Counted from the stretch's first letter, positions 26,101 to 41,100 are shown. The stretch: DNA of 64,000 nt from Siphonodentalium dalli (GCA_032622095.1 CP136067.1:135659990-135723989); one strand, 5' to 3'. Notes: a model not told the origin generated them from the letters alone. Numbers and translations: made by a program.

Positions 26101-29100
26101 CTTAGCCCTCCTATAGGCCGAAATATTTAAATGAGCTAAGCCATCGCTTAGCCCTCGATGGATGGATGGCTAGTAGGCCGATGGCTAGTAGGCCGATGGC
26201 TAGTACACTACTGATGGCTTGTAAGCTGATGGCTAGTAGGCCGATGGCTAGTAAGCCGATGGCTAGTAGGCCGATGGCTAGTAGGCTGATGGCTAGTAAG
26301 CCGATGGCTAGTAGGCCGATGGCTAGTAGACCAATGGCTAGTTAGCCCTGGACATTTAGTGATGGCTATGTTATATAACTTGCTTCAGGAGGAATAACTC
26401 TTTGGCATCATCTATTTGAGAATGAATTATCTTTAAAATAATATGTTATATCATAAAAATAATTTTTAACAACATATTTAACAATGTCCATTATTTTTGT
26501 TATCTTTTGCCAAGTTTTCATCATAAATACAGTGGAAACGATTTGCAATTGTATCACTGGACACCCGGACTGCATGCTATATGGAATCATGCAACATCTT
26601 CACATTAGGCTGGGCCAGCCAAAGATTTCTGCAGATTTTTGTCAAAATTCAAAAGAAAATAGTCTGGTCAACTTCAAGATAAATCTTTAACCCTTCCAAT
26701 ATGAGAACTATATATGCTGGTGCAGCATTAAAGAACCTGGTTCCAGCTGAATTCTCTTATATATGCGAGTTTGCCATCTATAGGGATCAAGCCTTATATA
26801 AGAGAATTTACTGGCTAGCTGGAGAATTGCATTGGTACAGGATTTTCAAAAATTTTTAAGAAGCTCCCATTGGAATGGTTAAATATGAATATGTTTTTTT
26901 CAAGATGTTTAATGTGTCATATCATGCCCAATAAATTAGAAAATATAGTGCTGAGGATTGTACTTACCAATTTCCAGATTAATTTGTATATACATGTATC
27001 TTAGTGGCAGCAGGATATTTTCTCAGAATCTCAGGCAGAATGTTTGATAAACATGCGGATTTCTGAGAGTTATTTCACAACTTTTAAAATTAGCAGGCTC
27101 AGCTATCTTGAAGCCATTACAGTTCTAGTCCAATGAATCTCAACTAAAGAAATCACAAGTTTACTAAGACTGCTAAGAACATAAGTATAAACAATACTGG
27201 AACAACAAACTTGAGAGCAGTGAATATAGACTAGCAGTTACAATTCAAATGTTGTTGAGTAAAATATCCCAGGATGCATTTATGCAGCCTCTATCTGGTT
27301 GGACCAACATATGGCAGCCATATGTCAGGTCTATGGCAGCTAGTCTCAGGAGAGAAGGTCTCCTAACCATTAATATGACTTTGGTGAAGGCTAATAACAT
27401 TTGAATGTTAAAATTTCTCCAGTCTGATGGTTATGGAATAAATTATTAACCACCAGTAATGATGGCTAGTGAATATAATTCCATGTTGTTAGCCATCGAC
27501 TAACCATCACCTTAGCCATCACCAGAAATTCTTCCTGATTGGATGGCTACCTAAGCCATCACACCCCTTCTTATTCTTCATGAGTGCTAATATAACTATA
27601 GTGATGGTTTATCTTAGCCATCATTGGTCTCTGGTGGCTAAGCGAGGGCTTAGGGATGGCTTAATAAGCCATTCTGTTCGGTAAGGGGCCGGCCAGTAAC
27701 AGAATGGAATAGAAGTGAGCGATATGAGCACGCTACTAACTCCCCTAAAAGATGAAAAATATGTATGACAACAGAAACCTGGAGTTAGCGGTAAATAGCC
27801 AAAGAAAATTCATGTTTGAATATTAAACTTGTGTATTCTAAATTTGCTGTAGATGGCGGTGGAGGGGTGGAGGAGGGTGAAAAGTATTTGAAGAATTAAT
27901 TGTTTTTCAAGCCAACCAAATTTAACAAGCTACCTTGTTGGTAAACTGCAGATGAATAATTAATTAGACAGATCACGGATGAATAATTAATTAGACAGAT
28001 CACGCTTTGCTCCCAAAATGACCTCCTCAATGAAAAGTAGTTTGTTTATGTTTCAGATGAAAGCTGTTATGATAAAATTGACTAGGGAAGGTGAATGATT
28101 CTATCACCTATGTATTTTCTAACAGATCATTCATTTAAATGTTTCAGATATTTACTATATAACAACTACACTGATAATACAATTAAAAACACAGAAAATA
28201 CCTGGATATAAATGCGCCTAATACCAACAGGTAACCGGTAACCCGATCCATAAACCGGTAATGGAGCTTTCTTCATTACCGGCATCAATGCATTGACATT
28301 TTCCAATGTTTACTTTCAAGTTTTGATTAAACTTTGGTATCCTATTGGACTAATTAGGCTTTTTTATCGGTTATACCACTGTAACAGTAATGTTTACAAT
28401 GGTTTAGACATTTGATATCTTATTATCGGAGAGTTATTAATAATGAAAATAACAATAAATTTAATCTATTTTTTCATGTACTTGTTGATGATAGTTGCTT
28501 TACAGATTTTAATATTATTTCGCATGAGTCCTTGAATGTGAGTTTTCACTTTTCTGAATGCTTATGCTAGATATTTTGAAAATAGTAGTGAAAATACATT
28601 AATAACTTCAAATGAAGTTAACCCTTTCTGTACTTGATGGATTCTCCCATCCATTCGGTTATAAAAGTATATACATTTGAATGGCCTATTATTCATCTGG
28701 AGGGATGTTCAGGTAGTTTAAGCAGACGACAGGCAACCAAAGAGATAATACAAGTGCAGAAGAATTTCTGTTCATAGGTGGGAAATGTTCAGATAATGAG
28801 TTCAACAAATGACCTATAGTCATTGATTGAACTTATTATCTGAACATTTCCTGAGGGATAACTACTCATCAATGAGCATTTAGTAAAGAAATGGTTAATG
28901 AAACCTTTATTTCATACAGTAATGCCCTAAATAATCGACTCATTGAACACAGCAGAATTATGGGTAACTTTTCAGGATTTAGTCGGAAATATGGCTTGTT
29001 GCAATTCATTGGAAAGCTCTCAGTGAGAGTTTTCCAATGAATGGCAACAAGCCTTATTTCCGACTAAATCCTGAAAAGTTACCCATAATTCTGCTGTGGT

Positions 29101-32100
29101 TTGAGAGCTTTCCAATGAATGGCAACAAGCCATATTTCCGACTAAATCCTGAAAAGTTACCAATAATTCTTCTGTGGTTAAGGAGTCGATTATTTAGGGC
29201 ATTACTGTACCTGGCAATAATCTGTTTCAGTTAAGAAATTTAAAAATAAGTTAGAAGAGAAACAGCTGGTTGAGTGGCAGGGTGTCATCGTGCAGCAGTA
29301 TCTACAGAAACTCAACTTCAGTGAATCACACACAATCGATGAAATTGTCAAGAGCAACACAGAGAAGTATGAAAAGATTAATCACCTTAACCCTTTACCC
29401 AACAGAACGGCCCTGTGCCAATGCATTCTCTTATATATGCGAGTCGACCATAGGTCGCCTCGCATATATAAGAGAATGCATTGGCTTAACACATTAAAAA
29501 TTATAAAATTGTTAAAGAATGTAAGAAAAAATGGTAAAAAGTGTTAAAAAAAGATTTTTTTTAGGCCAATGCATTCTCTTATATATGCGAGGCGACCTAT
29601 GGTCGACTCGCATATATAAGAGAATGCATTGGCACAGGGCTAACTGTAACTATCACAATGTGGTCAAGGAGCCGGTTCCAATGATATCCATATTTGTATG
29701 GTTCTATTGAGACAGACCGAAGATATTTTAGGCTGTTGAAGCTGTATTTGGCCGGTTTTGGCCGGTTTGTTGGGTAAAGGGTTAAAAGCCCACTTAATTT
29801 TCGAGCCACCAGATCACATTATATAAAATATATGCCATATTATATACCATTTGAATGAGAAAGCTCCAAAACATTGTTTTATCAACTTATCCGGTGTAAT
29901 AATCTGTGAACATGTTGTTTTTGTTGAGTTACCAACATGTTTTTGTCATCCAGGATATGTTGCAAATTTTTTTATTATTTTCAATGGAGGGGGAATAACT
30001 CTATATCTTGAAGATAGATAATAGATTTATTCTCCTTCCAATGAAAATACATCTTTGGTTTGAATTATGTTGCATTCTGGGAGCCGAAACAGGGGGGAAT
30101 CTTTCTATGATTTCAGCTGTTTTCTATTTCTTTATAGGCCTCTTCGTGATGAATTATAGTATTTTAATAATATTTTATGGAATATATTGTTATTAAAATG
30201 TATATCAAGTCACTATAAAAAAATAATCGGTGACTAGAAAATTAAGTGGGTCTTTAATGCAAAAGCGCATCCATCTCCTATGTTAAAGGTGGAGACTTTT
30301 TTTCCCTGCATTGTTTATTTATGAGGGTAATAAATAATAATCGGAATGACACGTACTAGCCAGTCAACAAAAGCCTTTGTCTCTAGAGATGGGATATCAT
30401 TTTTAACTGACTGGGAGAATATATTTAGTATAGAAAGAGTTAATCTCTAAAACACATGGGTGGTGCAACCTCATTTTGATTAGGTCTGAGTAGAGTTTGA
30501 GTAAGTAAAATGTGTTGGTATTACCGTATTACTTATATAATGCATGAGTGTTTGAATAAATGAGAGACTGTACAGTCCATTTCAATTAATTGCATATCGC
30601 TTAAATGCATAATTCAAATATTTGCATAAAGATTGCCTGCACCAACCCATTGTAAAAAGACTATTGCATAATCTTCTGTTTTATTGCATACAAACATTGC
30701 CGAAAATATCCTAAAACAAGTTAAAAACCCAACCAAATGGGGAAGCATTGGTTGATTTTTCAATTACCAATGTTCACAGAGCAAATACATTACTGTTAAT
30801 GCATGGTTTAGGTCATACCGGCTAACTTCTGGCAGGCCAATTTCGGGAGATTGAACTTCAGAATTCCTGAAATCTAGATTAAATTCGGGAGATTTTTCTT
30901 ACGACTGTATCTTCAAGTAGGCAATCTTGTATCATGGCATCTGTGGCCGATATTCCATTTATTTCCATTTAGTTATTCATCAAATGTGTTGAATTTGCAG
31001 ACTGGATAAGTTAGTGAGCATCGTTGAGGAGACTCAGGATCAAACACAGGGCATGGAGATGACAGATGACAGTTCATCTCCCGTAAAAAATAATTCCAAC
31101 GATATCAACAAGAGACTTGACGCACTTGACAAAAAACTTGAGGAGCAGGTATGTAGGGTTCATCTGGTACTGGGATTCAGTCCTAAGTTGTTCATGGCCT
31201 GGAACCTATGTCATAATTTTCTCAAAAAATATATGCCTCAGGCAAATTCAGCATTATTTTTTTTTTCTATATTTTCAAAAAATCAGAGGCTCTGCTGAAT
31301 CTAATAGATGCCAAATCCCCCGAGCGGACATAAAGAGTTTAAGCGACAATATTAGCTGCATATTTTATTTATCCATCGTACAAAACATGGCTTTTGTGAG
31401 CTAAATTTTCCTCAGTTTTACATTTGTTACTTTGATGATGCCCTTACATTTATTAGGTCAAGGTAACTAATTAGCATTCGTGACGTGGAAAAACCAGAGT
31501 GCAGCTTAGAGCAAAATAGTTTAGCGGTGAATTATGGACAATAAAAACATTCCAAAATCACAATGACATCATTTTATAGGTCGATTGATGTCCCTAGTTA
31601 CCTGCGCAATCTGCATATGCAATTATGTCATGAAGGTCACCGTAGTACTAACCTAATAAATCTACATTGACATAATAAACATTTATTAGGCAGGTTTATG
31701 TAGGCAATAGAGGTAGTGAGCAGTTGATAAATAGAGGATATCTTGTGTTTTTGAGTGGATACCGAAATATATGTCATGAGTGAGCGAGACAAATGTTTAT
31801 TTAATAAACATTTGTCGCGGTCACGAATGACATATTTTTCGGTATCCATTCAAGAAACACTAGCTATTCTTTGTAAAGAAATTCACCATTTACGACGTTA
31901 AATGATCTCACAATCGTCTTCAATCGATGCATCACTTTTGAAGCCATCAGCTGATCGATGCATGTTCACCCAATGCTACTTCACCATCCGCAGAATATAA
32001 AAATATAGTTCCCATATTCTTCCCTTATTTCCCCCATAAATATGTCGAATTTCAACATAAAATAGATTTGAATTATAACTGTAATATCAGTAAATATAAC

Positions 32101-35100
32101 ATAAATTAGAATATATCACAATGGGTTCTTTCTCGTTGTCCTTCTTCAACAGTACAAACCGGAAACAGTATTGGTACACGTAAGTGAATCGGTCGCACGT
32201 GCGAGCTAGTGTGAAAGTATTTTCTTCTATATCCCCGTCTGGGTGATATCGATGTTTATATAAATGCATTTTTTTCTATAATTCACTGTTGAGTATATAA
32301 TAAAGCAAGTTATTAGACTAATGAGCAATCCCAACTACTCATCTCGGATACTGAAAAAAACCCAGCTTTTTAAGGAGATTATGGCATTCAAATTTAACAA
32401 CTTCCAAAGATGGTGATAAAGAGGGTAAATATAGTAATGCTATCCCGCATAGCATTACCAAATTCATCCTCTGGGGACCTCATTCTGCTTTGGCCTCAAT
32501 GTTATGGGAGACCTAGGATCAGATTAAAGTTCCCCAGTTGAAGTTGGTGATCGATGTTCTCCCATTAGTCACCTAGATTATACACTGTGCAGGATAGCGT
32601 CACTAAATTCACCCTCTGGTGGTCCACATTCTGCAAATGTTAGACACACTATTTCAGGCTTGCATTTTGTTTAATAGTAGACAACAGTTTTAAATAGTTT
32701 AAAATGCATGCATCTCTCCTTTCCAGTACCTTTTATAATTATCTTCCTGACAGAAATTCCTATAAGTCTAAAGGGGAATCCTAATCAAAATATTACAAAG
32801 AATGCATTATAAGTAATTTTGGTGGATTAATTGATGGTAACATTGTATGGCATTGACAGCTTGGAGTTTATGTTCAACCGAGTCGTGGTTGCATGAACCT
32901 AGGTTCCAAGCCATCAATGTCACACCATGTGTCAATCCACCACAATAACGTTTATTTTTTATGACAGTCCTGATAAATCATAGCAATTTGACATTTATTC
33001 CGAAGAATGATCAACGAAATGTCAAAATCTCCTGGGTCCGTGAAGTTAGCACAACATTCAACATTCGTTCAACTTTCGCGTGAAGTTGGCACAACATTCA
33101 ACATTCGTTCAACATTCGAATTTTCTTGTACATAAGTTTTTTTTAACGTGAATGGATTAAGTGGGTCGTATATATAGCACTCCTATCAAAATTAGAGTAT
33201 TCGATACTTCGATGCTCATTTTTGAGCAATTTTAACATTCGATTTTTCTTGTACATAAATTGTTTTAATGTGAATGGATTTAGTGGGTCGTATATATAGC
33301 ACTCCTATCAAAATGAGTATTGGATATTTCGATGCTCATTTTTGAGCAATTTCAATTCCGGGGGAGAGAGGGGGCACATCATATACGCATGATCGGATCG
33401 GGCCCATATATGCAGCCATTGTACCCTGATGGTACTTTAATTCTCCATAGGGCCCACGCCTATCATGTGTGGTTTTCGCTGGCGAATGTTGAATGTTGTG
33501 CCAACTTCACGCGAATGTTGAACGAATGTTGAATGTTGAATGTTGTGCTAACTTCACGGACCCAAATCTCCTATCTGTTTCTCCATAATGTTGTTCAACG
33601 TAAATGACATCATGAAAAAAGCAGACCAGCGAGAGACAATAAAACAGGTGTCTTGGTTTCCCTTATGTTGATGGCTCCAGACATAAACATGTTATATGTT
33701 GCATGCTCTCTGACCAATCAAAGTCACTGTTTCTTGCTGGAGGTGGAACATTATATTTTGATTTATGTTATCATTTATGAGTGAGTTGAGAACTTTTGGC
33801 AGGCCAATTCTAAAATTCCGATAGAAATGTTAATGGAAGTCGATGTGCCAAAAAAAAAAATGAATCCGAAATTCTTCTAGACTGCGTTTCATACTATCTG
33901 TGCTTTTTATAATATCCAGAGCCAAATCTGAAAATTCAAAGTTCCACGTGTAATTTTAGGTGATAAATTCCCCTCTACTTTATTTACACATATACACTAG
34001 ACTAACATCATCAGAATAAAATTTTGGAAAAATATGGTCTAAAACCATAAGGAGCTTTAAATTTACATGAATTTTTTTTTATACTTTTTAGATGATGTCA
34101 ACTTATCAAGCTTTCACCTGGATCATTGCATCAATACAAGAAAATAAAATGTCTACAACACGAGTAGAATTACCAAAGATGCGAGACATCAAAAGAGAGA
34201 AAGAACAAAGTGAGTTTCTTCCAAATTGGCTTCAAAGTCAACTTCAGTCAGTCATAGCGTTCGCACATTCATTATACTAATATACAGTAATGCCCTAAAT
34301 AATCGACTCCTTAACCACAGCAGAATTATGGTTAAGGAGTCGATTATTTAGGGCATTACGGTATAGCCTTCAAAATGAATGTTTTGATATGATCAGTGTC
34401 CGCCCTGGCCCGAAATTCTTTGTAGCCATTTTTTAAGTCACTTGTGCAATTTTGTTAGCCACTTTTGAAAAAGTTTCGCCACATATACTGTGGGATAAAT
34501 TAGCACAAGATGCAATACGATATAAACATATATTTACACAAATTTATTAGCACTTATAAGTCATAACAATATACAACATCAACATTAAAATATGCCGCAG
34601 CAGTATATTTCGTTGCTTCGTTTTAATAAGATTCTGGGTAGAAAACGCTTGTTCGCAATCTACAGTTGACACTGGTACACAATACTGAATTGCCGCTGGT
34701 CACAAACGGAACATAATTGTCTATATATCGTCCATGTGCCTTTTGATCCTACACACTTTCCTGATTCCCTTCTTCCTCGTTAATGTTATCATCGCGCATC
34801 GTTTCACACAATCCACCAAACGCTTGGAATGCTTTATGATAATATGCTTATCACATTAACGGCTCAAACAGTTTGGTCAATCTAGGGAGGATCTCCAAGT
34901 CCTCGTCATCAGCGAATCTACTCTTCAAATTATCAACCAGAACAGACGCAAACTTCCTGCAGGCTGACACTGCATCTTGTCTAAGTTTAGTTCCATCTTT
35001 AATTTCGTGTCTGCGAGTCTCATGGTCCCATTCAACACTGTCAACTCCATTAACGTCAATGAAATGTGAGAAGCTATTGAATTGAGCGTATATATGACTT

Positions 35101-38100
35101 CACTATTTTGCAATCAGTTTAATACGCCGTAAAATAAAGCCCTTTTGTTACACAAGAAGCCATTTCATAAATCTATGTTTACTCAATTGTGATAGCGTCT
35201 AAAGAATCGACCTTTAAACGACCATTAACTAATTGCCCAGGGCGTGAAACCCTATAGTATAGATAATCGAAAACATCCGCAATATCGTCCTTTTTCGTCA
35301 GCTCTCGCGATTAACGTTAAGTCGTCTTGTGCTGAGCCGGTTAATTTCTTTTGTTTACAATAAATTGTCGTTCAGCCCGCGGACACAAAAAATGCCTGTA
35401 GCCATATTTTTAGCCACCAGCATATTTATTTTAGCCACTTTGTATTTTTTTTTGCAATTTGCTAAAATGGCTAAAGGCAGGGCGAACACTGGATATGATC
35501 CAAACATGCATACCACGACCATGAACATCAATTCAATGGCAACAGTAGGATTTGCTTGATTCAATCTTTTTATTGTATGCTTATCAAATAATTATCGACA
35601 GGTCTGAGTTGATGTAAACATATTTTATTCCAATCCTAATTAAAACATGTAACATATAAGAACATTTAACAAAAGTTTTGACAATATACAGTAATGCCCT
35701 AATTAATCGACTTCTTAACCACAGCAGAATTATGGGTAACTTTTCAGGATTTAGTTGGAAATATGGCTTGTTGCCATTCATCGGAAAGCTCAATGATGAA
35801 CTGTTAACCCTTCCATGACTGGAGCTTCCTGAAATTTTGCGAACACCCTGTGCCAATGCATTCTCTTGTACATGTATATATATATATAAGAGAATACATT
35901 GGCCTAACAATATTCACCTTCACCTTGTAAGGGTATATTCATACGCTGGCAAGTTTGCACGGTATGTTTTTGCGGGCATTTCGTCATAGAAAACCACATG
36001 GTGCCAGAATAAGAACGAAAACATCCACATAACATGCATTTTTATCAAAGCTAATGACAGGAGAAGTAAAATTTATGTAGTTCCACTTGTAACGTGCTAC
36101 TGTCATTTGCCTTCACATACCTGTATGATTGATTCTTATGAGATAATTGCATGCTATTTACAGGCAAATTCCAGTAGCATGGCTACAGGTGGAACTACAG
36201 AGATTTTACTTCGCTCGTAGTTAGCTGTGGTACAGTTGCATCTTACAGGGGCGCCGGAAGAGGGGGCAGCTGACCCCCCTGCCCTTGACCAAGTGGGGCG
36301 AGCGGGGGCAGGACTTGCCCTTTTTCTGGAGACAGAAAATGCTTTTTGTGTGTTTAATCTCGTATTTTTATTGCAAAATGTGACTTTTTTGGTCCAAATA
36401 CCACCAATTTCACAAGGAATATTATTTTTTTGTCAATTTTATCACAAAACGGCCATAAAAACCGACAAATACCATTAAAATAGGGATTTTTGCCACAATG
36501 AATTTATGGTTATTTTCCCGAGTTTGCGGAGAAAATGCCCTTTTTTGCAGAAAAGTGCCCTTTTTGTAGGATCTGCCCCCCTGCCCTTGGATGCTTCCGG
36601 CGCCCCTGGCATCTTATATGCTTGTTTCCGTTCATATTCTTGCACCATATCGTTTTATACGACAAAATGCCTGCAACCCATACCGTGCAAACTTGCCAGT
36701 GTATGAACGTACCCTAAACCAGTGTATTTATTCTCTTATATATGCGAGGAGAATGCACTAGCACAGGATCTTTAATGCTGCACCAGTGCAGCTTCCATCA
36801 TGAAAGGGTTAAAATGATTTTTCTCCTTGAGTGATAATGTAGGATTATATTCACGAGGTCAATTTCACATTTCTCAGGCCAATATTTTGAAAAGCATGCG
36901 CACGTTATTTAAATTAAATTTTTATTTCTGGGGCAAACACTTACAAAGCATTCCACCTCTGTATCAGCTATCTCTGGGTTTAATAATAAAAATAATTTCA
37001 GTTTTTCAATAAAACTTAGTTGATAGATTCCATGTATTTATTTTGTCACAAATCACCCAATACACAAATTATTTGACTGAATTTGCAGATGCATAATAAC
37101 ACATGTTAAACACTTGAATCAACATAGTTACCCATTACAGTAACGATTTAGAAATTTGAATCATGGAAACGGGTCTGTTTGATCTCACTTGTATAAAAAA
37201 ATGTACCACAATTATTTTGAACCAATTAATAATTTTCCCAACAGATTGATCGCGAATAAAAAACATTGCATGCGCGGGTCACGGGACCATGCGCGCAGGT
37301 CTGAGAAATCGGAAATTGTCTTTGTGTAGCCTTATCCTCTATTTTTTTCTTTCATACTGCTAAGATGAGCATTGGTTCATTTATTCTTCATGTAAAATTG
37401 TCTTAAAAATATGTTCCTGTTACAAAAATAATTTATTCAATTCCTGCAGAAAGGCTGAAAAAGCTTGAAAAAGAACAAAGGGAAAGAGAACTGGTGCAAA
37501 TGTTGATCGAAAAAAGAATAGAACTGCATGCTTCTTCAAGATCATCACCTTATCATCTGTCGACAGCCATTAGATTCCCTGTACCTGATGACAAGGTTCC
37601 ATGGGAGGTAACATTTTATTTAGGAATAGTGAACCCTCAGTGAAGGGCTTAATAGAAATAATACAACATTATAAAAACATTGATGAGGTACCATTGAAAC
37701 GCTTCTCCACTATGAAGGAAAAAACTTTCTTTGAAAGATGGACACTTTTAAATTCTCTATTCACAACAAGTCACACTGTTCTGGTGCTTAGTCGAGGTAG
37801 TGACTCTACACTGCTCAGATGCTTCCCTTAGACTAAATCAAATTTATATGAAGTTCTCATTTCTATTTTTTGTTATTGAAATGTGTAGAAAGAAACTGCT
37901 CGCACGTTGGTAAGTGGTTACAGGAGCTGGTCACATCCAGTCTCATTTGTAACAAAAGAGACATGGCCAATACAGAATCTTGTCCCCATTGAAGAAAAGG
38001 TACGCAGTTTTCTACACTCATAAACTAAATAGATAAAGCCCACAAAGCGAATAATTGAAACTGACCTTTTAATTATAAATCTTTTCAATTTTTGTAACTT

Positions 38101-41100
38101 TTGCAAAATATTTTTAATTTTGTATGATAAGACATGTCCATAATTTCTTTTTGCCAAATTGTTTCAAGTGTAGCCAATGATCACCAAATATAAAGTGAAT
38201 TGACCATGACCTCTTTGAAAATTTTCTGGCAATATACCATACTTAAGATCTCTTTTAACACGTATTTATTTTTCATTGTCTGATTATTGTATAACGTGAC
38301 CTATACACAATGGGATTGTGCAAATAAATATCACACACCATTTATCGCTAATTCAGCCTGATTTAGCCACCAATGTCATGAGCCAAGGATAAGCTCACAA
38401 TAGTCATCCAAATTGGTTTAGATATAAATTTTTAGATGGATTAAGATGAAGATATTTTTAATTTTCTGCATTTCAGATAAGTTACCCTGAGTATGAGCCA
38501 ATCAGGTATACAGATCCCGCAATTCTGACAGAGAAGGCCAGTTATATTGACGAAATTGATATTATTAAACTGTAAGTTTATGTAGAACTATAAAAATCAG
38601 ATTTCTTGTGCAATTTTGCCATCTTATATATTATTAGCTCAACTTACTTTGTAAGTTTGAGCTATTGCCATGGGTTGGCGTCCGTCATCCGTGTGTCTGT
38701 GTGTCCGTCAACAATTTCCTTTGGCGCGGGCTACAGGTCGTACCTTTGGTCTGATCTTTATGAAATTTGTCATGAATGTTGACATTGACATGTAGATGGG
38801 AACGAGTCATTTTGAGGTCATTGGGCCAAAAAACATGGCCGCCAGCAGCCATCTTAGATTTTACTCTTTGCATGACTAAATCATTTGGCACAGGCTACAG
38901 GTCGTACCTTTGGTCAGATCATTATGAGATCTGTCATGGCTGTTGACATGTAGATGGGAACGAATCATTTTGGGGTCATTCGGCCAAAAAACATGGCCGC
39001 TGGCGGACATCATGGATTTCAAAATTAAATCCATTGGCGCGGGCCACAGGTCGTACTATTCGTCTGATCATCATGAAATTTGTCATGGATGTTAATATTG
39101 ACATATAGATGGGAACGAGTCATTTTGGGGTCGTTCAGCCAAAAAACATGGCCGCCAGCAGCCATATTGGATTTTACTCTTTGCATGACTAAATCCTTTG
39201 GCACAGGCTACAGGTCGTACCTTTGGTCAGATCATTATGAGATCTGTCATGGCTGTTGACATTGACATGTAGATGGGAACGTGTCATTTTGGGGTGATTT
39301 GGCCAAAAAACATGGCCGCTGGCGGACATCTTGGATTTCACAATTAAATCCATTGCGCGGGCTACAGGTCGTAGCTTTGGTCGGATCTTCATGAAATTTG
39401 TCATGGATGTTAACAATGACATGTAGATGGGAACGAGTCCTTTTGGGGTCATTCCGCCAAAAAACATGGCCACTGGTGGCTATCTTGGATTTCAAAATTA
39501 AATCCATTGGCGCGGGCTACAGGTCATACTATTCGTCTGATCATCATGAAATTTGTCATGGATGTTAATATTGACATGTAGATGGGAACGAGTCATTTTG
39601 GGGTCGTTCGGCCAAAAAACATGGCCGCCAGCTGCCATATTGGATTTTACTCTTTGCATGACTAAATCCTTTGGCGCGGGCTACAGGTCGTAGCTTTGGT
39701 CGGATCTTCATGAAATTTGTCATGGATGTTAACAATGACATGTAGATGGGAACGAGTCCTTTTGGGGTAATTCGGCCAAAAAACATGGCCGCCAGCAGCC
39801 ATTTTAGAATTTACTCTTTGCATCACTAAATCCTTTGGCACACCATACTCACCACATCCCTGATCCGATCATCATGGAACTTGTCATGAATGTTGATATT
39901 GACATGTTCATCTTGTCTTACTTAGACATTTCAATTAACACCTTTCCTATTCCTCCATTTACTGTCAACCATTCAATTATTCCCCTACATAAGTTGAGCT
40001 ACAGTGTCATTGACACTTTCATTGTCCACCGACCCAACGGGTTCGGAGGACTATTATAATCAGCCTGTGCGTGCGTGCGTCCGTCCGTCCGTCCATCCGT
40101 CCGTGCATCTGAGGTTTCCGGATGATAACTTTAGTTAGAGTGAACCAAATTAAATTAAATTTGGTATGTGGGTTTACTAGCAGAGAAGACAGGTCAAGTT
40201 CGAATTCTGGTTCCGTCCGCCAATTTTCACCAGAGTTATGCCCCTTTTTTGACTTAGAATTTGACCGTCTGTTAACATTTTTGGTTTCCGACCGATAACT
40301 TCAGTTTGGATTATTTGATCTGAACCAAAGTTGGTATGTGTCTTTCTCCCAGCAAAACACAGGTCAAGTTCGAATTCGGGTTCTGCCCGCCAATTTTCAC
40401 CGTAGTTATGTCCCTTTTTGACTTAGAATTTTTGCCAATTTGAGGTTTCGGGATGATAACTTTAGTAAATGTGTACTGAATGAAATTAAATTTGGTATGT
40501 AGGTTTACTAGCACTAAAGACAGGTTTTTATGCGCAAACAACGGTCGTATCAAGCCGATGCTTAGAGGCGGACATGAGGTCTACGGACCTTTTATTTATT
40601 TTTCCTTTTACATGCATGTAATATCTATATCATATTTAGCCACATCAGATTTATTTATATCAACCAATAATCATGTATGCAGAGTTATCAATAGTCACAA
40701 ATACAAACTTTTCCACTCAAAACTTTTCATCAGGGCAAAACTGGGGACTGTATTAGTTATTATAGTCTACTTGTAAAACCTGGCCATGCATTTTGGTCAT
40801 TTTAGTTAGGTCTTGTAATTTACTTCAATGAATATGCTGAGGTGAAGACTGATGAGAATATACATACCAAAAATGATTAAGTGATTCATCTAGTTTACAC
40901 AGCCGTCAGTTGCCAAAAATTTGCATCACGATACATCGCATCGTGATAGTAAAATTATGATTTGCATCATGAAGGTTTGAATCATTGCAGCCCTACATAT
41001 TATCTGAACATTTTCAATGGGATGACTACTCATCAATGATGCTTTAGTATAGAGAGAGTTAATAAGATGACTACTCATCAATGATGCTTTAGTATAGAGA

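Larger units (their letters stand above)
35804..36812. mobile_element. TTAA-type foldback element, type 1, containing two nested insertions
   Basis: TTAA at 35,804-35,807 and 36,809-36,812, with termini CCCTTCCATGACTGGAGC and inverted TCATGAAAGGG. The hairpin motif is at ~35,850-35,905 and its partner at ~36,720-36,760. Between them sits another foldback (35,929-36,717), which itself contains an hAT-type insertion. Confidence 0.75.

Noticed and set aside
29231..29560. Exon 10 destroyed by the TTAA element
   Set aside because: A GT donor at 29,367 lies 20 bp before the insertion and joins in frame to exon 11.
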